From: Daldinia sp. FL1419
Taxonomy: Eukaryota > Ascomycota > Sordariomycetes > Xylariales > Hypoxylaceae
NCBI GenBank assembly: GCA_025201765.1
Contig: MU623371.1
Location: forward strand, 229,448-293,447
Reading direction: 5' to 3'
DNA: 64,000 nt
Shown: piece by piece, positions 35,288 to 47,052 of the stretch
How positions within the stretch are numbered: position 1 is the first letter of the stretch
Layout of the letters: every line of letters starts with the position of its first letter
Program-made: the position numbers and the translations under genes
The notes under the pieces: model-generated
Database searches by the model: none
What the model saw: the letters and a program-made list of their open reading frames with translations, nothing else
What the model was told of the DNA's origin: nothing

Positions 35288-38167
35288 ATGCCTTCTCTCG
35301 GTACTCTCCCCAACGAGCTGATGCTCAACGTAGCAGCGTACTCTGGGAATCAAGACTTGTCTTCCCTCTCGAGGGTTTGTCGCGGCTTCCATAACCTTCT
35401 CACACCAGCTTTGTATGAACGACACAAGAACGACGGTGCTCTCTTGTATTGCGCCGTCGAATTGGCAAGTATAGGAACAATCAGATACCTTCTTCAAGCT
35501 GGTGCCAATCCCAACATCGTCGTGTCGACGCGGTTCGTAAAGGATCCGTCGGAGGGGTATCCCAGCTTACACAGATCCAACCCAAACTATAAAGTAACTA
35601 CCCTTCGTCAAGGATTTGGTTACCAGAAGGAAGAGTCACCCGCAAAACAACTCGAGCAACATCGTCTTCTCGGCCGGAACTCCTACTGGTCTCCTCTGCA
35701 CGCCGCCGTGGGCATGGGCAGAGACGACATCGTTCAGCTCTTGCTCGAATACGGAGCTGACATTCACGCCTTCTGCAGAGGATTTTGCACCTGCACTGTT
35801 CCGTCCGAGAAACATTTCACCTCGGAAAGGGCATTGCTCGAAAGGCCTACCTGGATGCCTCTTCACGTCGCAATCTGCTACGGACACGAATCGACGGCGA
35901 GACTTCTGATTTCTCGCGGGGCTTCGATTGACGTCTCTGCCCCGCTGCTCCGACAAGACGCTTGCCGCATCAATGCTCTCCATACAGCCTGCTCCGCAAA
36001 TGCTGTTCCCATAATTCGATTCCTCTTAGATGAGGGCCACCAGCAAAACGTCAACGTCTTAGACCCTCTAAATTCCACACCTATAACTTATGCCTACGCC
36101 GCTGACAACTGGAGCTGCATTGAGCCCTTGGCAGGTGCCGGAGGTTCACTCGACGCCACGCTGGATGGTGATAGCCTCATCCAGCACGCATGCCGTAACA
36201 ACCGGTTTGATGAAGCTATCCGATTTATTCACCTGGGCGCGGACCTAAAGAAGTCTTCTAACGAGGGACTATGGGGCGTCGATATAGCTTCAGCAGCGCT
36301 GTTCCTTTGCTGCGACGTGGATGGGCGGGTCGATGCTCGGATTCAGAGGAACGTTGCCCAAAAACCATCCAGGATCTTAGCTATCCGAGCACTTATCGAA
36401 GCAGGTGCTGACATAGAGACTCGTTGCCAGCCATCTCCGCCCTTCCACAGAGAGAAAGAAGGCCTGATAACTCCGCTTATGGCTGCTGCCGGATTTGGTC
36501 TCCCTGAAGTTGTCAACACCTTGATTGCCGTAGGTGCTGATATCGGTGCGGTGGATAAGGAAGGTAAAACCGCCTTGATTTTGGCTGCTAGGGATTACAG
36601 GCTACCGGGCCGAGATGGCCATGAGGAGAATGAATCGATGCTCAACACTATAGCAGCACTCCTCCCCCATAAGCCGGGACGCTTCGACGAGATCCATAAG
36701 GCTCTGCTAAAATCCCTATCGAACTGCTCCGATATCCGAATTCCGAAACTACTTCTCAAACATGCGAAGCCTGGTATACTAGGTGAGGAGGGCAATGTGC
36801 GTCCTCTCCTCGAAGCAGCAATGCAGAATGACCAGCTATCGATCGAACTTGCCGAATGGCTTACCGAGAGCGGACTCAGAGAACCCACCACCGAAGAGAT
36901 TGCTCATATCATAGACGCTTTAATTCCTATAGACATCTGCCCTACTCACGACGAGCTGCTTATTGTGGAATATTTCCTAAGGTATCCGCATGCGCACGAC
37001 GTGGTGCGAAACACAAATCGGATCCGCGGTTGGATCAGCCAGGAAGATACATATACAGAACTCGTCAAGCTAGCCATCGAGCTCGGATTGCCGGATGACT
37101 GCCCTGCCCTTCTGGTAGAGGCTTGCGAGGTCAGCAACGAGGAGATAGTCCAACTGCTCCTAGAGAAAGGAGCTGATCCAAACGAACCTTCCGGCTCCGA
37201 TCTTCCTCTGCTCAAGTCTTTCCGGAGTGGGGGCTTGGGCACGGTGAGAATACTCATGGATCACGGCGCCATCGTTCATAAACACCCCAAGGTCGACATC
37301 ATGGGTCGCAAGGATTTCGGTCCATTGGACCTTGCAATTACACGGGGCGAAGATGCCATCGTCAGACAAATTGTTACCCATCGCAACTACCAAGCAACGA
37401 GAGAGCAAAGCATGTTCCACTTCGAGACCGCCTGTTTTGCAAGTCGTGACGCATTTGGTAACGGTACCATATTCAAGCTACTCCTAGAACCGGTGGGCTC
37501 TAATGCGGTATTGCCGCAGTCGAGATTGACGCCTTTGCACCTATTGATAAGGCGTCGTGCCGGCAGGGGAATTTCGTTGCTGATCGAGGCCGGAGCCGAT
37601 ATCCACATTCATCTAAGCCCAAGCGACTCTTCATCGATACCTGTTAACAACTCTATCTGGGGGACGACAGCGCTGGAGTGGGCCATCAAGTTCTCGCCCG
37701 TGCAACACGTCCGGCTTTTACTGGAGACCCCGTCTAATGCACCCCGGAATCGGTCTCGGCGCGCAGGGCTGGACGTATATTGGCTTCGGTACGTCCACGC
37801 GGCTTGTAGAAGAAATGACCCGGCGATCATGGATCTGCTCCTTAAGCAGAATCTTCCGGCACACGCTCGTAACGACAAAGGGAATTCCTTCCTAACCATG
37901 TTTTGCACATTCATCTATAACGTCTACGTCTCTGCCGACCCAACGCAGATTGAACAATCTACCGTAGACAACTCAGCCGAATGCGTGGTCGTCCTTCTCA
38001 ACCATGGCGCCGATCCAGAGCAGAAGAATAACAAGGGTGTTTCCGGCCGAGATCTCATGTGTAAAATCGTATTCTACGATGGACCGAGCCTATCCCTATC
38101 GTACGTCGCTAACGCATGGTGCAAAAAACTGGTTTTCGACAACACGGGGGTTCGCGTGAAGTCTTAG
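35288..38167 (+). CDS. F-box and ankyrin-repeat protein
   Basis: Intronless protein of 959 residues. Residues 4-45 (LGTLPNELMLNVAAYSGNQDLSSLSRVCRGFHNLL) form an F-box-like motif. Many ankyrin repeats follow, the clearest being HAAVGMGRDDIVQLLLEYGADIH, HVAICYGHESTARLLISRGASI, TPLMAAAGFGLPEVVNTLIAVGADI and ACEVSNEEIVQLLLEKGADPNE. The last repeat (VVVLLNHGADPEQKNNKG) is close to the C-terminus. F-box proteins bring substrates to SCF ubiquitin ligases through Skp1, and ankyrin repeats bind the partner; target unknown. This kind of gene is expanded and variable in filamentous ascomycetes. The ATG is preceded directly by the tandem-repeat leader. Confidence 0.93.
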   Translation: MPSLGTLPNELMLNVAAYSGNQDLSSLSRVCRGFHNLLTPALYERHKNDGALLYCAVELASIGTIRYLLQAGANPNIVVSTRFVKDPSEGYPSLHRSNPNYKVTTLRQGFGYQKEESPAKQLEQHRLLGRNSYWSPLHAAVGMGRDDIVQLLLEYGADIHAFCRGFCTCTVPSEKHFTSERALLERPTWMPLHVAICYGHESTARLLISRGASIDVSAPLLRQDACRINALHTACSANAVPIIRFLLDEGHQQNVNVLDPLNSTPITYAYAADNWSCIEPLAGAGGSLDATLDGDSLIQHACRNNRFDEAIRFIHLGADLKKSSNEGLWGVDIASAALFLCCDVDGRVDARIQRNVAQKPSRILAIRALIEAGADIETRCQPSPPFHREKEGLITPLMAAAGFGLPEVVNTLIAVGADIGAVDKEGKTALILAARDYRLPGRDGHEENESMLNTIAALLPHKPGRFDEIHKALLKSLSNCSDIRIPKLLLKHAKPGILGEEGNVRPLLEAAMQNDQLSIELAEWLTESGLREPTTEEIAHIIDALIPIDICPTHDELLIVEYFLRYPHAHDVVRNTNRIRGWISQEDTYTELVKLAIELGLPDDCPALLVEACEVSNEEIVQLLLEKGADPNEPSGSDLPLLKSFRSGGLGTVRILMDHGAIVHKHPKVDIMGRKDFGPLDLAITRGEDAIVRQIVTHRNYQATREQSMFHFETACFASRDAFGNGTIFKLLLEPVGSNAVLPQSRLTPLHLLIRRRAGRGISLLIEAGADIHIHLSPSDSSSIPVNNSIWGTTALEWAIKFSPVQHVRLLLETPSNAPRNRSRRAGLDVYWLRYVHAACRRNDPAIMDLLLKQNLPAHARNDKGNSFLTMFCTFIYNVYVSADPTQIEQSTVDNSAECVVVLLNHGADPEQKNNKGVSGRDLMCKIVFYDGPSLSLSYVANAWCKKLVFDNTGVRVKS

Positions 38168-38851
38168 CGACGCGGTGGGCAATATCTCGGGATACCTGGA
38201 CTTGATTTTTGGCGGAACGACTGAGCGATATTCGCGCTTATCCGGACTCGACGTTCGATGAGCACTACGATGTATAATTCTGGCCCGCAGCCAGCCTTAG
38301 GGATGTTTTCCGTTTTCTCCCTGCGTACTTGCTCGCCAGTTAGTGTTAGTTAGGCTTTATTAGGTCCTCAATTAGGAATGCGATATGGTCACTCTTTGTG
38401 GCGTATTCGTATTTCGTATTCACAACCCATGGACTCTTCCGAAGCTATATAGGTCTAGGTAGATAATTCGACGAGTGACTCCCGAGTTATGAGGAAACTG
38501 GATCTTGCTAAGTTCTATCCAACTCCCTACATAATGCACCTGATGATAGATTAACCTAAGCTAACACTCTTCAGCTCGGTTGTTTCTGGTAGTAGTCGAA
38601 AAACCCCGAGACTGATTGTAGCAAGATGTTTGTATCATGCTAACAGGTGGACATTAGGTTTTGCACCACGTAATATGTCGACCCTCTTTCGACCGACTTT
38701 TATGACCAAGGCCATCGCCAGTCTCATGTTTGCATCGTTCAAGTAAACCTTGCAGATTACTCAAAGGTATGTCGGCCTACCTGCGTATTATTAGCATTAT
38801 CTCGACTTTATGATCAAAGGTTCGTGCACTAAAATTCCGAGCCTGGCGATT
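38168..38851. other. Convergent spacer
   Basis: About 680 bases between the ankyrin gene and the convergent BTB gene. No features recognised. A plus-strand ORF (38810-39205) is the shadow of BTB exon 2. Confidence 0.6.
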
Positions 38852-39874
38852 TTAATTCAACTTTCTTGTCTGCTCGTTCATGTATTTTACATGAGATGTT
38901 GCCACAGCATTTGGTATTTCGCCCATTACCGTTTGGACCCGATCGAGGAGAAACGGTCCTGGATTGCACTTGTTATGATCGACCTGGGAATTGTCGACCA
39001 TACCGATATCATGAATGATGATGTTGGCCATTTTCGAGTAAGTGGTCATGACACTCTCCTCTACTTCCTCTGCATCAGGAAGAGGCCAGAGACCCGTTCT
39101 TATCAAGCAAAAGGTTATCGAACCGAGAATCATCGACTCGCATCTGTGAGGCCCCATCCAAACAGCATGGCGGCACCATCTCGGCTTCTCGTCGACCACA
39201 GCTAGGTTTTCAATCATCTCCCCGAATATACCTAGCAGCGCCCGAAGCGTTTGAATACGAATCGCGGATATACGTTCTACATCGCCGTTAGCTGTCTACT
39301 TCTAGGAGAGGGGCTTTTTCTTACCGAGTATATCGGGCGGGAATTGGATGCAATCTTCGCTGGTGGATAATACCGATGCTTCGGATTCCAGCACCATCCT
39401 CTTGGTCAGAGCCGAAAAAGTATTCTTCCAACCCAACTCCCAAGATATCCATAACATCTTGGGCATTAGATCCTTAGATTCCCTCTCGAATTTTTCCATC
39501 GTCGCCATCCACGTATTCGACCAGGGGCCCAGGGTACGCGTGGCATCGTAAAAATGCGTTAATACTGTCAAGTCGTACAGCTCATCAACAGAGAGCGTCT
39601 TCGGCACCCGTTCGAAGAGCCCGTGGATGATAGAAAGCAGTACTGACATCGCAGCAGGCTTGTCTTCGGGGAGATTCACAACCCAGCCGTTGCAGTCTTT
39701 GGCTTGATTGGATTGCCCTTCTGCGAACCCTCCGTACAGCATACGGTCAAAGACCGGGGACGCGCGTGCGAGGGATCTGGAGCAAACGGCGAATACAACA
39801 TTTTCCGAATCGCCATCTCCAACTCTAAGCTTGACGTCACTGCGACGATCAAATTCGGTAAGTTGAACTGACAT
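38852..39874 (-). CDS. BTB/POZ-domain protein
   Basis: Two exons on minus, 39874-39325 and 39276-38852, give 324 residues. The join CTCG|gtaag...tag|AA restores the reading frame into ERISAIRIQTLRALL, so the ORF that appears to stop after GKKKPLS is only an unspliced read. The N-terminal BTB fold shows SDVKLRVGDG, FAVCSRSLARASPVFDRMLYGGFAE, and VLLSIIHGLFERVPKTLSVDELYDLTVLTHFYD. Fungal BTB proteins of this compact type are a large family of unknown function, possibly adaptors for Cul3 ligases. C-terminal region contains a Cys-rich patch of uncertain meaning (WCRHAVWMGPHRCES). Confidence 0.88.
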
Positions 39875-42459
39875 GTCTCCCTGGAATCACCCCCGAGGTT
39901 TTCGGGTTGGGTATCGCATTGCGATCGGCAAACGCATCATAATATACGCATCGACCACAAGCTGTCCCAACCTTCAGCATGAAATATCCAGGACTGCGTA
40001 CGACGGAAGGTCTCGTATCGGAGTTTAGTCCGTAGGCTGAGCTCGCTGCCAAGAAAGAAGTCCAGACTATCCACCGAAATAGCGCGAACGGTAGGTGTTG
40101 GTTAAAGTAAGCGGCCAAGTCCCTTGGAGCATAGAACACAGCCTTATGTAACGGGCCTCGGAGTGGCGCAGGAACAAAATACCTACGCCATCTAGTCGAC
40201 AGGTACGTATGCATTATTTCCCCAAGCATGAAATCCAGATTCCCTGAGCCCGTCATATCCAATATGGCAGGCTTGGCCCCCATTACTAGGGTGACAACAT
40301 GATCGGTTGCTATATCCGCGGCACTCTACACTAGGAATGGCGCATCTTGTCGCTCAAATAGGGGTTACGTTTCCTGGTGATATTCTAAGTCGTCGTGATT
40401 ACTTGTGGCTCAATATTTAAAAGCTTTATGTTCGTTGTTCCAGATAGACCGAGTTGACTGAATACTACTTTGTGAAAACGGGCTTACGGCTTACTGGAAT
40501 GGTTGACGAATGAATCTGCCACAAGGGCTATGGATACGTACGGGCGAAAGCCGAGGGACGCTGCTTTTGTCTGTATGGTCTGTCGAAGGAATCCGCAGTA
40601 TACCAATGCTTACACCGATGCACTGAAGATTCCAAATAGGCCAAGGATAAAACAGTTGACGTTGATCGTCGGAGCCCGGACATAGCTCGCGGAGACAACA
40701 TCAGCTCCAGCTGTAATAGGATGGTGGGGAATTGAAGCTGCTCAACCACGGTACGCTGGAAGAAATCCCGAACCGTTAACAACGTCCTTCAGTCGGCATT
40801 CCGCATTTAACCGTGCCTCGACTTTGGGAAGCGGAGAAGAGCTCGGACCAAGCCGAGCGCATTAGACGCATCACCCTGTGGCACAACAGCAACCAAATGG
40901 ATTGAAGATGTATGATGCGCGAAATACGCGTGACACGGCTGCTCCTTAAAGATACAACTAACCTTACTTGGTTGCGCTGACAGAATGCCGTCAGATTGGG
41001 TGCCTGGCATGGTAATTTACACCACAACCTAATCTAAGACGGTAGGATGAGATATTACAATAAGAAATACTATAGATTTTTGGTTTCAGATATATCCCTC
41101 CACGTTACTACGTAGGCGTGTAACTAGTCAGCTAGTGTAGGATTCTCTTTGTTGCATCGAACCCTGGGTGCCTTACAGGCTTACAATAATACTTTGGCGG
41201 TGGTATTTCACACGCACGTGGTTGCTGTAAAGGGCTGCCTTGTGACAAACTGGTATAAGGGTAATACCGGAACAATTGGTCCGCAAAGAGCAAACGATGC
41301 ACAACTGTCCAACATGTCGGGGAGAAATATAAAATCCTTGCGCGCGTCGATAGAAACTTCGCAGACGCAAGCACCGGCTAGGCTGTTAGGACCATGTTTT
41401 GCTGATCCGTTCTTCGATGCCGACCGAACCCAATAGAACACGACAGATCTAATGTTTCAGCGTGGTGGAAAGACAATATTTAAATACAAATGCAGTCTAG
41501 CATAACTAATGCAGTCTAACTTGATCCCGTGGCATCCCTGGCAACCCTGGCATCCCTGGCATCCCTGGCATGTTCAAGTATTTTTGTACCCAGTTAACAA
41601 CGTAAGGGACGTTTTTGTTTGGGCGTCGCATCAAAATTCTGGGTCCCACCACTAGCAAAATCTTGGCTTGACGCCTTCGTTCAAATCGTAGAGACGAGTA
41701 GATAAATGACGAGACTCAGCCGTAGATAACGCCTCTCGACTGAGCCGAACGCGTTCCATAGAAACCGTCTCGTTAGATTGCCAAATAACCTCTCGGGTAA
41801 GGCTAGACTTTAGACGTACCCAAGCAACAACTTCCCGGTACTGTGGAACGACATGCTTATTATTAGTACCCGGATCGCGATTCTCGGGATTTTCGGACGC
41901 CAAGACGGCCGGGCGCATAAGCAGACCCGCTTTTTGGATCTCGTATAAAGTCACAGCCACCCAGGCTTTGGCCAATCGACCGGCCGCCGATAATTCAAGA
42001 CCCGGCGCTCAGCCTCCAGCGATCAACTGTTCGTATAAGATAATCGTGATTGGACTGTTTTCCAAATGACAAACATACGTACATTACGTATATTACGTGT
42101 ATCAGAATTTCCCTGATTCGCTGCATGAATGACATAAATGGAGCATCTAAATAATACTACCCAGGTATTCGTATCGGGAATACATAAGTGTAGGTACCTA
42201 GGATTCCTTTGAACAATGCTGATTATGGTGCCATATGTCATGTTTCGATTTGACCTTACCTCTCACTTTCTTTTTTCTTTTACCTTCGCTCTTTGACTCT
42301 TCCCTTAGAAGTAGTTTTCTTAGTCCTCTTGTCGCGAATAACTACAACGAGAGACTTGGCTCAGCATTACCATTCCGCAGATTCAGCTCGCCTACGTAGT
42401 TCTTTTTAGTCTGACAAACCTACCGCACCAATCCTGAAATACTGTAATGATAATTCAAG
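39875..42459. other. Long spacer with possible gene remnants
   Basis: About 2.6 kb. Short minus-strand ORFs at 39849-40283 (144 codons) and 41652-41975 (107 codons) have mildly protein-like composition but no family I can name. A 9-bp tandem array is at 41531-41570. From about 42245 the sequence is CT-rich, as expected for the chitin synthase 5' leader. Confidence 0.5.
41531..41570. repeat. GGCATCCCT nonamer array
   Basis: Just over four tandem copies of GGCATCCCT, the second with A for T. Non-coding. Confidence 0.9.
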
Positions 42460-45393
42460 ATGGACCAGGGAGATCACCAACCCTATTCTAGAGGGTACGA
42501 GCTGCGGGATATTCCCGGAGACTCAACCGTAAGTCCAACTTCCACCCCGTAACTGCGAAAGCTAAACAGAGTCGCGAAGGATCATCTCAACTACCCGGAG
42601 CACGAGCCGTACGTCGATCGACCTTACTCGCTGCACGACCCTCAGTCCCATGGCTACGACTCGGAGAGGCTTAACCGCCCCCTTTCTCCCACGTCCGTTT
42701 ACAGCGGCGATACCGCTACTCGAGGACTTTACCACCTGCCTCCCGCGGGCACCGTAGCCAATGCCGCCGACGATTTCGACCAGCATAACTTTGGCGAAGG
42801 CTTCGGCTACGGCAGGCCTCCCTCGACTTACAACGAGATGGAAACATGGGCGGAGCGACAGCAGGCTCCTATCGAGAGCTTGAGCGGGGGAGGAATCCGT
42901 CGTCGCAACACCCGCAAGATCAGGCTCGCCCAAGGTCTTCAGGGCTCCGTCCTCAGCACCGAATACCCGGTTCCAACCCCCATCCGCAACGCCACGGAAG
43001 CCCAGTATCGGGATATGGAGGAATTCAAGACGATGCGATATACCGCCGCCACGTGCGACCCGGATGATTTTACTCTCATGAACGGATACGACCTCCGCCC
43101 GCGCATGTACAACCGGCACACCGAACTTGTGATAGCTATCACCTACTACAACGAAGATAAGATCCTCTTCGCCAGGACCATGCACAGCGTGATGCAAAAC
43201 GTTCGCGATATAGTGCGGTTGAAAAAGACGACCTTTTGGACAAAGAGCGGGCCGGCTTGGCAGAAGATAGTGGTCTGTCTGATCTTCGACGGCATCGAGA
43301 AAGCGGATAAGAGCGTGCTAGACGTTCTAGGAACGATGGGAGTCTACCAGGACGGCGTTCTCAAAAAGGACATCGACGGCAAAGAAACGGTCTCTCACGT
43401 ATTCGAGTTTACCAGCCAGATCTCCATCACCCCGGACCAGCAACTCATCCTGCCCAAAGAAAACGACCCTACAAACCTACCTCCCGTGCAGCTGCTGTTC
43501 TGCCTCAAACAAAAGAATAGCAAAAAGATCAACTCGCACCGATGGCTGTTCAACGCTTTCGGCCGCATCCTAAATCCCGAGGTCGTCATCCTTATCGATG
43601 CCGGAACGAAGCCCAGCCCCAAATCTCTGCTCTCGCTCTGGGAGGGATTCTACAACGACAAAGACCTCGGCGGTGCCTGCGGCGAAATCCATGCGATGCT
43701 GGGTAGACGGGGCAAAAAATTGCTTAATCCGATAGTTGCTATCCAGAATTTCGAATACAAAATCTCGAACGTCCTAGATAAACCCCTGGAGAGTGCGTTT
43801 GGTTACGTTACGGTCTTGCCCGGCGCCTTTTCCGCTTACCGTTTCCGGGCTATCATGGGACGTCCTCTGGAGCAGTATTTCCACGGCGACCACACGCTGT
43901 CGAAGATTCTGGGCAAGAAAGGTATAGATAATATGAACATCTTCAAGAAGAACATGTTTCTTGCTGAAGACCGAATCCTCTGCTTCGAGCTCGTAGCCAA
44001 GGCCGGACAGAAGTGGCACTTGAGCTATATCAAGGCTGCCAAGGGTGAAACTGACGTACCCGAAGGTAAGCGGCTCTCTCTTTTTCTCTTTCTTTTCTCT
44101 TTTCTCTTTTTCTTTTTTTCTTTTCTACTTGTTGCAAAGCGCGGGGAGCCACCAGCTTGGAAATGACTGCTAACGTGACTACCGAACAGGACCTGCGGAA
44201 TTCCTGAGCCAACGACGACGTTGGCTGAACGGATCCTTCGCGGCGACGTTGTATTCCCTAATACACTTTAATCGACTTTACAGGTCGGGACACAGCATCA
44301 TCCGAATGTTCTTTTTGCACATCCAATTCCTGTACAACATCGCTCAGATATTATTCAGCTGGTTCTCTCTTGCTTCCTACTGGCTCACTACTATCATCAT
44401 CATGGAGCTCGTCGGTACTCCCGTCCCCGCGTCGAATTATCACGGTTGGCCGTTCGGCGACGTCGCGACACCGGTTGTGAATGTGCTCCTGCGGTATCTG
44501 TATCTCGTTTTCATCCTCATCCAGTTTATCCTCGCACTGGGAAATCGGCCGAAAGGTTCGAGGCATTCATACGTCGCCTCGTACGTCGTCTTCGGCGTGA
44601 TACAGGCTTACATCATCGTCCTCTCGTTCTATCTAGTCTACCGAGCCTTGCAAACGCCCATAGCCGACCAGATAGATACTTCTAGCGCCGCAGCATTCTT
44701 CAAGAGCATGTTCGGCGGCGACAGCGTGGCGGGCGTCATCCTGCTCGCCATCGTTACCATCTACGGTCTCAACTTCGTGGCTTCGTTCCTCTACCTGGAT
44801 CCTTGGCACATGTTCCACTCGTTCCCTCAATATCTCGTGCTGGCATCCACCTACATCAACATCGTCATGGTATACGCCTTTAATAATTGGCACGACGTCT
44901 CTTGGGGTACGAAGGGTTCCGATCAGACGGCTGCCCTACCGTCCGTACACGTGATCAAGGACGAGAAGACAGACGCCCCCGTGATCGAAGAGGTGGAGAG
45001 GGAACAACAAGACATCGATATCCTGTTCGCCAAGACCGTATACAGAGCCCTCGCTCCGGTCGAGGAAGAGGAGGTCGTAGAGAAGAAGGATACGGAAGAC
45101 TCGTACAAATCCTTCCGGACGGGTCTGGTCATTACCTGGATATTGTCGAATCTGCTGCTCATCGTCCTCGTCACGAGCGACGAATTCGAATCCTTGGGCG
45201 TAGGGGTAAGTCGTCGAGTCGCTATGGCAATATGTTCCCTGCTAATACCTCACAGAAAGCGTCGCAAACTCGTACTCCCGGATACTTCCGCTTCCTCCTA
45301 TATTCTACGGCCGTCCTCGCTATCATTCGCTTTATCGGCTTCCTATGGTTCTTGTCTAAGACCAGCATAATGAGCTGCTTCGCCAGGAAGTAA
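42460..45393 (+). CDS. chs-1: Class III chitin synthase
   Basis: Four exons, 42460-42528, 42580-44065, 44190-45205 and 45256-45393, give 902 residues. The N-terminus is hydrophilic (YELRDIPGD; RPYSLHDP). The catalytic domain shows ITYYNEDKILFARTMH, the class III form DIVRLKKTTFW...GPAWQKIVVCLIFDGI, NSHRWLFNAFGRILNP, the PGAFSAYRFRA and EDRILCFELV motifs, and QRRRW at 526-530. Several transmembrane helices follow (from about FFLHIQFLYNIAQILFSW on), plus an acidic loop and a last hydrophobic pair. It polymerises UDP-GlcNAc into chitin at the plasma membrane of hyphal tips; class III enzymes (N. crassa chs-1, A. nidulans chsB) matter for polar growth. Start by MDQGDHQPYSRG; exon 2 uses an AAG acceptor at 42577-42579. 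Confidence 0.95.
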
Positions 45394-46176
45394 ACTTGGC
45401 TATCGGCGGACCATCGGCGTTCATGAGGCACTGCATTTTTGGCGGGTTATAAAATGACATCTGGGGGTACAGGCATCTAGATTAATGAGCTGGCTACGGC
45501 CAACATGCTTTCACGACGGGCTGCGTTGGGATTTAAAAGACGTGTATTCAGGGGTAGATTCGTCGTTAGCCTATAATAGGGGAGGCCGCTACGGAGCTTA
45601 CCGGCATGCTATCTATCACCTGAAGAGCAGGGAAGCCCCAAGATGGTAATTTAACTTTTAGGTCTACGGAGTTAACGATACTAGCGAATGTGAATAAGCT
45701 GATATCCTGCATAAATCTAATGTCGAGATACAATTATATTGATTGAGCTTGGCTGTGACGAGTGGACTTTTGCATCCAAGCTTGTAATTTTGTTATTCTG
45801 GCGCGCAGGGTGAGGTTAGCCTATAATCACCCATAATATCAAGATGGTCCTAGCTACCGTTGTGTAGTTGGTGCGAAACTGACGCTTGAAGAGCATGAAA
45901 GTATTTTCATATCATCCTGAAAGGATTGATGGGAGATTCAGAACACCCTCATGCCATCCATTTATTGTGACTTGGTATCCATCCAACCGTACCGGCAAGC
46001 CTCGGTATATTGACTTGATAACGCTCAACCTCCTAACAGCGAGAATGCCGCGCGCCCTTTATATACCCACGATAGTGGGAACTTACTCCCTTTCTTGACC
46101 AATCCCCATTATTTCCCGACGCATATCATAACTCCCCGATGGCCTTGGGCCATCTTCAACTCGAATGGACTAGCGA
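45394..46176. other. Convergent spacer
   Basis: About 780 bases between the chitin synthase and hydrolase genes. No coding or repeat feature that I can support. Confidence 0.55.
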
Positions 46177-47052
46177 CTACTCTTTTATAAGTTTGACGAT
46201 AGCCGTAGTAAATTGATCGTACCCGTCGATATACGAAACGTGCCCGGCGTTCCTTACGACCTCGAATCCAACAAAGCTCTGCAAACCCTTCTTCTTTAGC
46301 CCCCGCTCCACGCCCTCCTTTAACTGGTTCATATGCTCAGGTAGATCCGTATCGTTCTCACCAACGACGAATAGTGCTCCCCCTATTCCTTGGCCTGCCT
46401 TCTCAGCTAACGGCCGCAGGTCAAACGTATCACTGCGGAGAGCACCACAGCACGTTTCAAAGCCGTCGATGCTTGTCGTAAGCATCGCCTGCCGGACGCG
46501 ACGCGTCTCATCCGGGTTGTTATCCATCCACGCGGAGCTAAACCAGCGCTCGAGGATAGTCTGGACGGTCCCGCTCATGTTTCCAGTCTCACGAGCCTGA
46601 CTTATCATCGGTTCGAATATATCGGCGCCTCCAGCCCTGGCCGGAGAGCACGAAATAGTATTGCAAACTACTAGCTTCCCTATAATCCCGGGATACTTTG
46701 TAGCAAATACTATACCCGCGGCGGCACCCATGCTCACACCTATCCAGGTATGTACTCGCGAAATGGAGAGGTGGTTCAAGAGTTCCCATACGTCGTCTGC
46801 CATGGTATCGAATGTGGTCGAGGATAGATCCGCGGGGACAGAAGAAGCTCCATGGCCAGGCTGGTCATAACGTAACACGCGGAAACCTTCAGAGGTGAGT
46901 TTTGGAACTACATGATCCCAAGTGGCAAACGGTGCGCATAGGGAATTGGAAAGTAGAATGACTGGCGCTTCTGATCTTAAGGGCACCGGCGTCAAAGCGT
47001 AGGAGAGTATACGCGAAGAAGGCAGAGATAGCGAAGAAATCGACGTAGCCAT
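46177..47052 (-). CDS. Alpha/beta hydrolase (enol-lactonase-like)
   Basis: Intronless, 291 residues. Alpha/beta-hydrolase fold with the strand-turn-helix start VILLSNSLCAPFATWDHVVP, the RYDQPGHGAS motif at 61-70, nucleophile elbow GVSMGAA with Ser107, an acidic site in VVGENDTD and the catalytic His271 in NAGHVSYID. Length and the oxyanion-hole stretch LSNSLC resemble 3-oxoadipate enol-lactonases (PcaD-like). However, many esterases share this pattern and no aromatic-catabolism neighbour is present, so substrate is open. No signal peptide, so probably cytosolic. Confidence 0.92.
   Translation of the reverse strand: MATSISSLSLPSSRILSYALTPVPLRSEAPVILLSNSLCAPFATWDHVVPKLTSEGFRVLRYDQPGHGASSVPADLSSTTFDTMADDVWELLNHLSISRVHTWIGVSMGAAAGIVFATKYPGIIGKLVVCNTISCSPARAGGADIFEPMISQARETGNMSGTVQTILERWFSSAWMDNNPDETRRVRQAMLTTSIDGFETCCGALRSDTFDLRPLAEKAGQGIGGALFVVGENDTDLPEHMNQLKEGVERGLKKKGLQSFVGFEVVRNAGHVSYIDGYDQFTTAIVKLIKE

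Noticed and set aside
39302..39324. Premature end of the BTB protein at GKKKPLS
   Set aside because: This is the start of a 48-nt intron (GTAAG donor at 39324); splicing restores 141 further codons.
39849..40283. Minus-strand ORF of 144 codons upstream of the BTB gene
   Set aside because: Overlaps the BTB start, has no recognisable motif and no splice-supported extension; kept only as a possible remnant in the spacer note.
41652..41975. Minus-strand ORF of 107 codons
   Set aside because: No family, no promoter or exon context; composition only mildly protein-like.
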